Below, in pieces: positions 51,448-58,963 of a stretch of 64,000 nt of DNA (position 1 is the first letter of the stretch; each line of letters begins with the position of its first letter). The translations under genes and the position numbers were made by a program. The notes beneath the pieces were generated by a model. It saw only the letters and a list, made by a program, of their open reading frames with translations, was not told where the DNA came from and did not search any database. This stretch comes from Eggerthellaceae bacterium. GTDB lineage: Bacteria > Actinomycetota > Coriobacteriia > Coriobacteriales > Eggerthellaceae. The stretch is taken from contig JAFRJC010000120.1 in the NCBI GenBank assembly GCA_017432445.1, positions 1 to 64,000 on the forward strand, given 5' to 3'.

Positions 51448-52554
51448 TTACTTCAACGAGAACGTGAGCAGCACGGGATTGTGGTCGCTGTACTGATAGC
51501 CGGTGTCGATGTTAACGGCACGTGCGTGAACGTTGTCGGACACGATGAAGCCATCGATCGTCACCGTGTATGTCACGCCTTTCTCGTAAGGTATGTCGGT
51601 TCCCCGGCACGTGGCTACGTCGGTCAGGTTGTCGGGCTCTACGACGGTGAAGCCATCTGGCAGGACGCTCTCGTCAAACGTGGCGAGCCAAGGCGGGATA
51701 AGCTGTTGCGAGGGGTAGAGGTTCTCGCTTCCACAGAGGGAATGGTTCCAGTCTCCGCCGGCGATGACGTAGTTGCCGGCTGCCGCCTCGCTGGCTATCA
51801 CGCCCATGATCAGCTCGAGTTGCTGTTCGCGGATGACCCCGCCCTCGTCATAGGCTGACATATGGCTGTTGATGAGCACGAGTTCCTTGCCGTTTTCGAC
51901 GGGTATCCGCTCGACGAGGAAGCAACGGTCGAGGTCGAAGAACTTGGTGGGGAACCCGAAATCGACTGGATAACTGCGCCTTACAGCCTCGTCGACGGTC
52001 GCATTCGAAAGCGATAGCAGCCCTCCGTTCACGATGCCGTGAGGCTCGCTGGGAGGGTACGCGAGAAACGCCGTGTGGAAGTTGATGGCAAATGCCGCGT
52101 TCATAGCCGGGAATGCCGCCTCGATGGCCTCCCTCTGGTTAACGCCATAGCTGCGCGTGGAGTCGGTATCCACTTCTTGGAACAGCGCGAAATCGGGGTC
52201 GAGGGCCCGCATGGCCTCGATCGCCCCTTCGGTGCAAGCCAGAACGCTCTCTTTGCTCACTGCAACGGAGTGCTCGCCGACCGTAAGGGTACCGTCTTCC
52301 ATGATTCCTTCGTCCATGAAGAACGTGTAATCGGGAGTGTAGGCGCCGAATCCGATGTTGTACGTTACCGCCGTATAGTCTGTTCCCGTAGAAAGGGCCG
52401 ATGCGGTTGTGTTGCCGGTGATTTCGATGGTCTCGTTGTCGGGAATGCGGTCGTAGGTGACCATGAGGTAGGCGACGTATCCTCCCATGATCAGGGCAAG
52501 TGCCGCTATTATTGCGCCGATAACAATCAAGATGCGTTTTACGAACGAGCCCAT
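51448..52554 (-). CDS. Membrane-anchored endonuclease/exonuclease/phosphatase-family protein
   Basis: The 368-residue protein has one N-terminal transmembrane helix (LIVIGAIIAALALIMGGYVA) and an outer EEP domain. Its catalytic motifs are TYNIGFG, FQEVD, NSHMSA, GGDWNH, TIDGFIV and SDHNPV. EEP enzymes cleave phosphodiester or phosphate-ester bonds with Mg; relatives include nucleases, sphingomyelinases and inositol phosphatases. Being outside the membrane, it may salvage phosphate from lipids or nucleic acids. The ATG at 52554 is chosen for GAGGAAG; a start 7 codons earlier has no site. Confidence 0.87.
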   Translation of the reverse strand: MGSFVKRILIVIGAIIAALALIMGGYVAYLMVTYDRIPDNETIEITGNTTASALSTGTDYTAVTYNIGFGAYTPDYTFFMDEGIMEDGTLTVGEHSVAVSKESVLACTEGAIEAMRALDPDFALFQEVDTDSTRSYGVNQREAIEAAFPAMNAAFAINFHTAFLAYPPSEPHGIVNGGLLSLSNATVDEAVRRSYPVDFGFPTKFFDLDRCFLVERIPVENGKELVLINSHMSAYDEGGVIREQQLELIMGVIASEAAAGNYVIAGGDWNHSLCGSENLYPSQQLIPPWLATFDESVLPDGFTVVEPDNLTDVATCRGTDIPYEKGVTYTVTIDGFIVSDNVHARAVNIDTGYQYSDHNPVLLTFSLK

Positions 52555-52820
52555 ATCCGTCTGCTTCCTCTGCATCGGTTTTCACAACGTTGATTATATG
52601 CCCTCAGAATGGCAGGTTTGCATAGCTGGCTCAATTGACTCTCTCTATGTTGAATGAGCCGGAGGAGCATCTCTCGACCCAATAAAAGCACGTCGATGGT
52701 TGCTTATTAAAGCCGCTTCCAATACGACGGCGGACCCGCTTTAGCGAGCCCGCCGTCGACGATGAGCCGAAGATGCATTCTCCAGCTCATCGCATGCTGT
52801 CAAGATGATGGATTGTCTTC

Positions 52821-52988
52821 CTAAGCGGAAATCGCCTCAACCGGGCATGCGTCGACGCAGGAACCGCAGTCGATGCAGGCATCTTCGTCGACAACGCAAA
52901 CGCCGTCGAGCGAAAGGGCGTTTTGCGGGCACTCGTCCACGCAAACGCCGCAGGCGATGCAATCGTCAGCATTGATGGTAACAGCCAT
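52821..52988 (-). CDS. Small 2x[4Fe-4S] ferredoxin
   Basis: The 55-residue protein is a clostridial-type ferredoxin with two cluster motifs, [12 protein letters not shown] and [12 protein letters not shown], and the usual internal symmetry. GGGGAAA precedes the ATG. It is a low-potential electron carrier and could serve the double-cubane activase and other reductive pathways nearby (inference). It stands alone. Confidence 0.95.
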   Translation of the reverse strand: MAVTINADDCIACGVCVDECPQNALSLDGVCVVDEDACIDCGSCVDACPVEAISA

Positions 52989-53260
52989 GGTTTCCCCTAT
53001 CTCTCTTTTGACGCTTTAGTTGGGATGCTCAATTTCGGGAACCGCCCACATGGCTTGTTTGCCCGGAAAGGGTTCCAGATAGCGTCCTTACAGAAGCACC
53101 GTTATGTTATGCGGAAGGCATCGGGCCTGTTCCGCATGAGCATTGTAACGCGTCTCATCGGCAATTCGGCATGTAATTCTTAAGGGGAACCTGTAGAAAC
53201 AGCCACTTCTAAACCCCTTCTGCACAGGATTCGAAAGGATGCCTCTGGACCCGCCATTCC

Positions 53261-54214
53261 CTAGGTGGGATTCACGTGAACGGTGACGTGTTTGACCTGA
53301 GGACATTCGCTCTCGATGTGTTCGTGTACGGCTTCTGCGCGGCGATGGGCCTCGTGAAGCGGGAGCGATCCGTCCATGGCCACCTCGACGTCGGCGTAAT
53401 ACTGGCTGCCGAAGCGACGCGTCACCACCGAGTCCACGTGATCGATGCCTTCGCAGGAGTACACGTGCTCGGCTATGAGCTCGTTGAGCTCGTCGCCGCC
53501 CGACTCGTCCACGAGCTTTCCGATAGCCTCCCGTCCGACTTCCCAGGCAACCTTCAGAATGAACAGGCAGATCACTATGGAGGCGAGCGAATCGCCAAGG
53601 GGGAATCCGAGGCGCGTTGCCCCGACTCCGATGAGCGCGGCCACGGACGAGAGCGCATCGGTGCGATGATGCCAGGCGTCGGCCATGAAGACGTCGGAGC
53701 CGATCTTGCGCGCTCCATGGCGTGTATACCAGAACATGGCTTCCTTAACCACGATGGAGACGCCTGCCGCCACCAATGCCAGGATGCCGGGAACTTCCTC
53801 TTGCGAACCGCCGCCGATAGCCGCCTGCACGCCGGCGATGCCAATGCCGATACCGACACATGCGAGGATGATGGCCAACGCGGCAGCTGCGAGCTGCTCG
53901 AAGCGCTCGTGTCCGTAAGGATGGCTTTCATCAGCTTCGCGACGGGCGATTCTGTCTCCCACGTAGGCAACTGCAGTTGCAAGCACGTCGGATGCTGAGT
54001 GCACGGCGTCTGATACGAGCGCCATGGAGTTGCCCAAGATGCCGGCTACTAGTTTGAACACGGCGAGTAACACGTTGCCGCCCACGCCGACAGCGCTCAG
54101 CTGCGCGACGGTGCGGTTGCGTGCAGCAGCTTCCTCGCTTGTCTGCGAGCAGACGCTCGGGCTGACGACGTGCGCGATGTCGTGAGGCTGTTGATCTGTT
54201 GCCTTGTTTTCCAT
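53261..54214 (-). CDS. Cation diffusion facilitator family transporter
   Basis: The 317-residue protein has the CDF fold: six helices with metal-site motifs in ALVSDAVHSASDVLATAV and DAWHHRTDALSS, the HPYGHERFE loop, and a C-terminal ferredoxin-like cytoplasmic domain ending KHVTVHVNP. The HxxxD and HxxxD site layout fits Zn, Fe or Mn export. It lies among other metal genes (P-type ATPase, HMA protein). The start has only a weak ribosome site. Confidence 0.92.
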   Translation of the reverse strand: MENKATDQQPHDIAHVVSPSVCSQTSEEAAARNRTVAQLSAVGVGGNVLLAVFKLVAGILGNSMALVSDAVHSASDVLATAVAYVGDRIARREADESHPYGHERFEQLAAAALAIILACVGIGIGIAGVQAAIGGGSQEEVPGILALVAAGVSIVVKEAMFWYTRHGARKIGSDVFMADAWHHRTDALSSVAALIGVGATRLGFPLGDSLASIVICLFILKVAWEVGREAIGKLVDESGGDELNELIAEHVYSCEGIDHVDSVVTRRFGSQYYADVEVAMDGSLPLHEAHRRAEAVHEHIESECPQVKHVTVHVNPT

Positions 54215-54597
54215 GGCGTGTAAACTACCACGACGCTGAGCGGTTAGTCATTAGTAACATTATAAAGGCTTGAAATAACAAGCGCTGCTCTCTTGAGCAG
54301 GCAAAACAGATTGCATGCGCTCTCCAATCTGAAGGACTTGTGAAGCGTTGCCCTTCGGGTTCGCTGGACAGAGGCCTCCTGGTCGGTCTGCTCAAGTGAC
54401 ACACGGGAAGCGTGCGGCTATAATGACCTCTAACGGGCAAAATGCTATTGCCGCATTCTGCGGGCGGCGATAGAGCCGTTTCTGCGCATACGCCATGTTG
54501 CCATGGCGCAGTACTTCTTTTCTGCATTGACTTTTTCATTCTGCAAAGACTGTAGATCATTCACGCATGCCCGCATGCATTAGAGAGAGGAATTGCC
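54215..54597. other. Intergenic region with the double-cubane gene promoter
   Basis: No gene is seen. GTGACA (54396-54401), a 17-bp spacer and a perfect TATAAT (54419-54424) form a promoter, giving a leader of about 165 bases before the dehydratase-like gene. No known riboswitch motif was found in that leader. Confidence 0.6.
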
Positions 54598-55878
54598 ATG
54601 GCAATCGACCGCCATGAACTTTGGGGTAATCTCGGTATGGATTTGGAAACCCACGACGTGCTGTGCTCCGTGCTGCCGCAGGCGTTCGGCGATGTGTACC
54701 TTTCGCAGGAAAACCGTCCTGAAGGCATGGCCTTCTGGGACATGGTCGTCGCTGACGTTCACGGCATCCGCCCGCAAGAGCTCGTCGACGAGCAGGCCAA
54801 GGGCCGCAAAGTGTTCGGCACCTTCTGCACCTACGTACCCGACGAGGTTGTCATCGCCGCTGACGGTATCGTGACCGGCCTTTGTGGCGGCTCGCAGTTT
54901 TGGGTACCCGAAGGCGAGAAGTACCTACCCGCCGACATGTGCCCGCTGATCAAGGCATCCCTTGGCGCCCGCATGGGCAAGACGTGCCCCTTCTTCCGCA
55001 TCGTCGACCAGATCGTGGGCGAGACCACCTGTGACGGCAAGAAGAAGATGTACGAGATCATGGCCGAAGACGTGCCGATGTACATCATGAACCTCCCCAA
55101 CATGAAGCGCCCGCAGGACGTCGCCGCCTTCGCGGACGAAATCGCCCTGTTCAAGGCCAATGTCGAGGAAGTTACCGGCAATGAGATCACGGTCGAGAAG
55201 CTGGCAGAGGCCATCAAGGTCATCAACGAGCGTCGCAAGGCGCTGGCGCGCGTGTACGAGACCCGCAAGAATTCCGACGTCATTCCCATCTCCGGTACCG
55301 ACGCCCTGCTCATGATGCAGATTGCCTTCTTCGATGACCCGGTTCGCTGCGCCCAGATGGCCAACAAGCTGGCTGATGAGCTCGAGCAGCGCCTGGTCGA
55401 CGGCGTCTCGGTCTTCCCGGCTGGCACAAAGCGCATCCTGCTCACCGGCACCCCGCTGGCTATCCCCAACTGGAAGCTGCATCACATCATTGAGACCTCC
55501 GGTGCTGCCATCGTTTGCGAGGAGAACTGCACGGGCACCAAGTTCTTCACGAACCTGGTCGACGAGTCGCAGACCACGCTCGAGGGCATGTACCAAGCGC
55601 TGGCCGAGCGCTACATGAAGATCAACTGCGCTTGCTTCACGCCGAACAAGACCCGCATCGACGAGGTTCTCGCGCTCGCGAAGGAATACAAGGTCGACGG
55701 CGTCATCAACACGAACCTCAAGTTCTGCACGACGTTCAAGACCGAGGCGCCTGCGCTTGAGAAGGCTCTCGAGGAAGCCGGCATCCCCGTCCTCGACATC
55801 GAGACAGACTACACCGACAACGACGCAGAGCAGCTGCGCACCCGTATTGGCGCATTCGTCGAGATGCTGAGCGAATAA
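54598..55878 (+). CDS. Double-cubane cluster protein (2-hydroxyacyl-CoA dehydratase-like)
   Basis: The 426-residue protein belongs to the HgdB/FldC superfamily branch that includes YjiM and the Carboxydothermus double-cubane protein. Cys-containing segments are KVFGTFCTYVPDEVV, CPFFRIVDQIVGETTCDGKK, VCEENCTGTKF and NCACFTPNKTR. It has no CoA-dehydratase partner subunit, whereas an activase is encoded three genes downstream. Double-cubane proteins carry an [8Fe-9S] cluster and reduce small molecules (acetylene, azide, hydrazine in vitro); the natural substrate is unknown. GAGAGGAA precedes the ATG. Confidence 0.87.
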   Translation: MAIDRHELWGNLGMDLETHDVLCSVLPQAFGDVYLSQENRPEGMAFWDMVVADVHGIRPQELVDEQAKGRKVFGTFCTYVPDEVVIAADGIVTGLCGGSQFWVPEGEKYLPADMCPLIKASLGARMGKTCPFFRIVDQIVGETTCDGKKKMYEIMAEDVPMYIMNLPNMKRPQDVAAFADEIALFKANVEEVTGNEITVEKLAEAIKVINERRKALARVYETRKNSDVIPISGTDALLMMQIAFFDDPVRCAQMANKLADELEQRLVDGVSVFPAGTKRILLTGTPLAIPNWKLHHIIETSGAAIVCEENCTGTKFFTNLVDESQTTLEGMYQALAERYMKINCACFTPNKTRIDEVLALAKEYKVDGVINTNLKFCTTFKTEAPALEKALEEAGIPVLDIETDYTDNDAEQLRTRIGAFVEMLSE

Positions 55879-55934
55879 TCACTGACAAGCGCTGCGGGAG
55901 GGCGGTCCCTCTCGCAGCGTCTTTGGGAAATCGG

Positions 55935-56246
55935 ATGCGCATGGACTTGGGCGAGCGTATAGAGCAGGCACGGCAAGAGAACCCTGGGGTTCGCATCGAC
56001 TGCTACGTGCTGTTCGAGAGCCACACTGACGCGATGCAGCTTTACGAGCTTTCGCGAGCGGCGGGCTTGGGTGCACGCATTTCGACGACACCGCGACAAG
56101 CGAGGTCGAGCTGCGGTGTGGCGCTTCTCGTCAGCTGCGACGAAGCCAAAGCGGTGGAGACGATCGCGCTCGATTCCAACACCCCTTTCGAGAACATCGT
56201 GCCGCTCCCCAACCAGATAACCCCGCATCGTGATGTATATTGCTAA
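55935..56246 (+). CDS. DUF3343 (putative Se/S carrier-like) protein, first copy
   Basis: The 103-residue protein shows the DUF3343 pattern: YVLFESHTDAMQLYELSRAA, GARISTTPRQARSSCGVALLV. The conserved Cys lies in SSCG. DUF3343 proteins are small putative selenium or sulfur carriers often next to cysteine desulfurases and selenium genes. It is the second gene of the cluster, 56 bp after the double-cubane gene. ATG 55941 is an alternative start. A second DUF3343 gene follows the desulfurase. Confidence 0.78.
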   Translation: MRMDLGERIEQARQENPGVRIDCYVLFESHTDAMQLYELSRAAGLGARISTTPRQARSSCGVALLVSCDEAKAVETIALDSNTPFENIVPLPNQITPHRDVYC

Positions 56247-56249
56247 GGT

Positions 56250-56309
56250 GGGACGGGTATCCCGGATACAAATCCCATCCGTGGGATTTGTATCCTGGAT
56301 ACCCGTCCC
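56250..56309. repeat. 60-bp near-perfect palindrome in the desulfurase operon
   Basis: Two 28-base arms with one mismatch are separated by the loop TCCG; the arms begin GGGACGGGTATCC and end GGATACCCGTCCC. It fills the gap between the first DUF3343 gene (ends 56246) and the desulfurase (starts 56334). It has no T tract and so is not a standard terminator. It may stabilise mRNA, regulate the desulfurase, or be a small mobile palindrome. Confidence 0.9.
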
Positions 56310-56333
56310 GCATTATAGAAGGAGAGGAAACGC

Positions 56334-57476
56334 TTGATTTATTTCGACAACGCTGCAACCACCTGCATGAAACCGCCCGAGGTGGCGGTTGCCGTGGCGC
56401 GTGCAATCGACTCGTTCGGCGGCGTAGGTCGCGGGGTTCACGAGGCTTCCCTCGACGCGGGGATGACGGTGTTCTCAGCACGTCAGCGGATTGCGAACTT
56501 GTTCGGTTATCCGAATCCCAAGCAGCTTTCATTCGCGTACAACGCGACCGAAGCCTTGAACATCGCAATCTGCGGATTGCTCGAACCAGGGGACCATACC
56601 GTAACCACCGCGGCATCACACAATTCCGTGCTGCGCCCGCTGTTCCGCGCCCAAGACTCTGGACTTGCCGAGGTGACAATCGTTCCCATCGGTCCAGATG
56701 GGTCGATCGATTACGACGAGTTCGAAGCCGCATTCAGGCCGAATACGCGTCTGGCTGCGGTTACGCATGCCTCCAACCTGACGGGGGACGTGTACGACAT
56801 CGCGCGCATGGCCGAAATCGCGCATGCGCACGGCGCCTTCCTCGTCGTGGATGCAGCCCAGACGGCTGGCATTGTGGACATCGACATGACATCCGACAAC
56901 CTCGACGTAGTCTGCTTCACTGGGCACAAGAGCCTTTACGGCCCGCAGGGTACAGGCGGTCTATGCGTCAGGGAGGGCATCGACATCAAGCCTTTCAAGG
57001 TAGGCGGATCGGGTACGCACAGCTATGACCGCGAGCATCCCTCGTTCATGCCTGAGCGACTGGAGGCTGGCACCCTCAATGCTCACGGAGTTGCGGGCCT
57101 GCTGGCTGGCGTGACCTACATCACCGACAAGGGCGTTGACGTCATTCGCGCTGAAACGCAGGCTTTGGCCTCCCGTTTTGAGAATGGCGTGCGCGAGATT
57201 GGCAACGTGAAGCTCTATGGAGGCGGCGGAATGGACCGCACGGGCATTATCACGCTCAACATTGGTGATTTCGATTCGGCCCTGGTTGCAGATCTGCTCA
57301 ACGCCGAGTTCGGCATCTGCACCCGTGCGGGAGCTCACTGCGCCCCGCTCATGCACGAAGCGCTCGGGACAGACCAGCAGGGGGCAGTGCGTTTCAGCTT
57401 TTCGCACTTCAACACCGAAGAGCAGGTTGATGCTGGTATTGCCGCTATAACCGAAATAGCCAAGGAGCTTTCGTAA
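56334..57476 (+). CDS. Cysteine desulfurase-family PLP enzyme
   Basis: The 380-residue aminotransferase class V protein has the PLP-lysine motif TGHKSLYGPQGTGG, cofactor-contact residues in ASHNSV and VVDAAQTAG, and an active-site cysteine in TRAGAHCAPLMHEALGT. The short Cys loop is like SufS/CsdB rather than IscS. It should release S or Se from cysteine or selenocysteine. The start is TTG after AAGGAGAGG. Its stop overlaps the ATG of the second DUF3343 gene, so that carrier is its likely acceptor. Confidence 0.92.
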   Translation: MIYFDNAATTCMKPPEVAVAVARAIDSFGGVGRGVHEASLDAGMTVFSARQRIANLFGYPNPKQLSFAYNATEALNIAICGLLEPGDHTVTTAASHNSVLRPLFRAQDSGLAEVTIVPIGPDGSIDYDEFEAAFRPNTRLAAVTHASNLTGDVYDIARMAEIAHAHGAFLVVDAAQTAGIVDIDMTSDNLDVVCFTGHKSLYGPQGTGGLCVREGIDIKPFKVGGSGTHSYDREHPSFMPERLEAGTLNAHGVAGLLAGVTYITDKGVDVIRAETQALASRFENGVREIGNVKLYGGGGMDRTGIITLNIGDFDSALVADLLNAEFGICTRAGAHCAPLMHEALGTDQQGAVRFSFSHFNTEEQVDAGIAAITEIAKELS

Positions 57477-57715
57477 TGCGCGAGAAGACGTTGAAACAGG
57501 TTGTGACTTTCGCAACGACATCCGATGCCATGGCGATGGAGGCGGCGGCGCGCGAATTCGGCATCCCAGGGCGCGTGATTCCCGTACCTTCGGAAATCAG
57601 CGCTGGATGCGGGCTTTCGTGGTGTGCGGGCATAGATGAGAAGGAAGCCCTTCTGGCAGGGATCGAGAAGCATTCTCTTTCGTATGAGGGCTTTTTCGAA
57701 GTATTAATGTATTAA
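57476..57715 (+). CDS. DUF3343 (putative Se/S carrier-like) protein, second copy
   Basis: The 79-residue protein contains FATTSDAMAMEAAAREFGIP, then PSEISAGCGLSWCAG with two conserved Cys, the typical carrier motif of DUF3343. It is translationally coupled to the desulfurase gene (TAATG) and precedes the activase gene. It probably accepts S or Se as persulfide or selenopersulfide. Confidence 0.85.
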   Translation: MREKTLKQVVTFATTSDAMAMEAAAREFGIPGRVIPVPSEISAGCGLSWCAGIDEKEALLAGIEKHSLSYEGFFEVLMY

Positions 57716-57783
57716 ACGCGGAAATGAGCAAAAGAGGAGTCTCCTTCTCTGCTCATTTTAAAAACGGTTGGATGGGGGATGCT

Positions 57784-58530
57784 ATGCGCATCGGCATTGA
57801 TATCGGATCGACGGCGGCAAAGGCCGCGGCGCTCGAAGGCGACGAACTGGTCTGCACGCTTGTTGTGCCGACGGGCTTTAACGGCGTGGATGCAGCGATG
57901 CGTCTGGCCGACGGGTTGCGTGCGCAGGGCATCGACCCTACGGCATGCGACGCGAACGTCGTCGCTACGGGTTACGGTAGGATTTCGGTTCCTTACGCTG
58001 GCAAAACCGTTACCGAAATCACCTGTCACGGTCGTGGTGCAACGTACCTGTTCGGCGGAAACGGCACGATTATCGATGTTGGCGGGCAGGATACCAAGGT
58101 TATCCAACTTCAAGATGGCAAGGTGAAGAAGTTCGTGATGAACGACAAGTGCGCTGCGGGAACGGGCAAGTTCCTCGAGGTCATAGCCGACCGTATGGGG
58201 GTCACTCAAGAAGAGCTCGCGACACTGGCGGCCGCCGGAGAGCCCACCCAAATTTCCAGCATGTGCACCGTGTTCGCCGAATCGGAAGTTATTTCGCTCA
58301 TCGGCAAGGGCGAGCCACGCGAGAACATCGCCAACGGCGTCATCGAATCCGTTATCACCAAGGTCGCCTCGCTTGCCGGCAACCTCGTGCAAGGTGACGT
58401 CTTCCTCACCGGCGGGCTTTGCGACAACGACTACGTTCTGGAGCGATTGTCGAGCCATCTGGGCAAGCCCGTCTGCACTGACCCGAATGCACGCTATGCC
58501 GGAGCGATAGGCGCAGCACTTTCAATCTAG
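57784..58530 (+). CDS. Acyl-CoA dehydratase activase (double-cubane reductase)
   Basis: The 248-residue protein is an HgdC/FldI-type ATPase of the ASKHA fold. It has phosphate loop IGIDIGSTAAKAAAL, the cluster cysteine in NDKCAAGTGKFLE, IDVGGQDTKVI, and a second cysteine in SSMCTVFAESEV. The homodimer holds one [4Fe-4S] cluster and drives low-potential electrons into its partner by ATP hydrolysis. Here the partner is the double-cubane protein at 54598. ATG 57784 follows GGGGGAT; longer starts would add a non-conserved tail. Confidence 0.92.
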   Translation: MRIGIDIGSTAAKAAALEGDELVCTLVVPTGFNGVDAAMRLADGLRAQGIDPTACDANVVATGYGRISVPYAGKTVTEITCHGRGATYLFGGNGTIIDVGGQDTKVIQLQDGKVKKFVMNDKCAAGTGKFLEVIADRMGVTQEELATLAAAGEPTQISSMCTVFAESEVISLIGKGEPRENIANGVIESVITKVASLAGNLVQGDVFLTGGLCDNDYVLERLSSHLGKPVCTDPNARYAGAIGAALSI

Positions 58531-58552
58531 AGCATGCGGCAAAGCAACTAGA

Positions 58553-58583
58553 AGCAACTAGCACCAGGTGCTAGTTGCTTTTT
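58553..58583 (+). terminator. Terminator of the double-cubane cluster
   Basis: AGCAACTAGCACC and GGTGCTAGTTGCT form a perfect 13-bp stem followed by a T tract. Confidence 0.92.
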
Positions 58584-58701
58584 CTTGACTCAAAACGCGT
58601 TGGAAATCATGTCGGAGATAAGCCCTTCGACCCATCCAAGACCAGAGGGTCCTCTACGTGCTGAACGGCTGATGCAAGCAAATACTGCGCTGGAATCGCA
58701 G

Positions 58702-58727
58702 ACGGTTTCTTATGGAGAAGAAACCGT
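58702..58727. promoter_or_regulatory. Hairpin upstream of the betaine reductase promoter
   Basis: ACGGTTTCTT and AAGAAACCGT form a 10-bp stem with a 6-nt loop and TTT after it. It may be a second terminator or an upstream regulatory element. Confidence 0.45.
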
Positions 58728-58796
58728 TTCACTCAAGTGTTCGCCCTATTTCATCTCGGTAAAGCAACTAAGGTTACTTAATTATATAGGAGTTTC

Positions 58797-58903
58797 TTAA
58801 TAACACCGATTATTTAAAAAAATACTAAAAATAATGAATCATCAATTATTGTAAAGACCATTATGAAACACTATAATGGCTTTAATAATCGCGGTTATTA
58901 AAG
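58797..58903 (+). promoter_or_regulatory. Betaine reductase promoter with two AATAA-N6-TTATT operators
   Basis: TTGTAA (58849-58854), a 17-bp spacer and TATAAT (58872-58877) form the promoter. AATAA-N6-TTATT inverted repeats lie at 58799-58814 and 58884-58899. The second sits in the longer palindrome CTTTAATAA-N6-TTATTAAAG and overlaps the start site. The copies are 85 bp apart, about eight turns, as for looping repression. The remainder of 58585-58963 shows no gene. Confidence 0.6.
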
Positions 58904-58963
58904 ACTGGCATTAATAGCTGCGACAACCCATTAATCTGCGTAATAATTTGAAAGGAGTGGTGA

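Noticed and set aside
52923-53183. 86-codon plus-strand ORF
   Set aside because: It overlaps the small ferredoxin gene in antisense; the ferredoxin has both cluster motifs and a ribosome site.
58585-58800. 71-codon ORF before the betaine reductase operon
   Set aside because: It has a TTG start inside the terminator tail and no ribosome site, and it covers a hairpin; it is more likely leader DNA.
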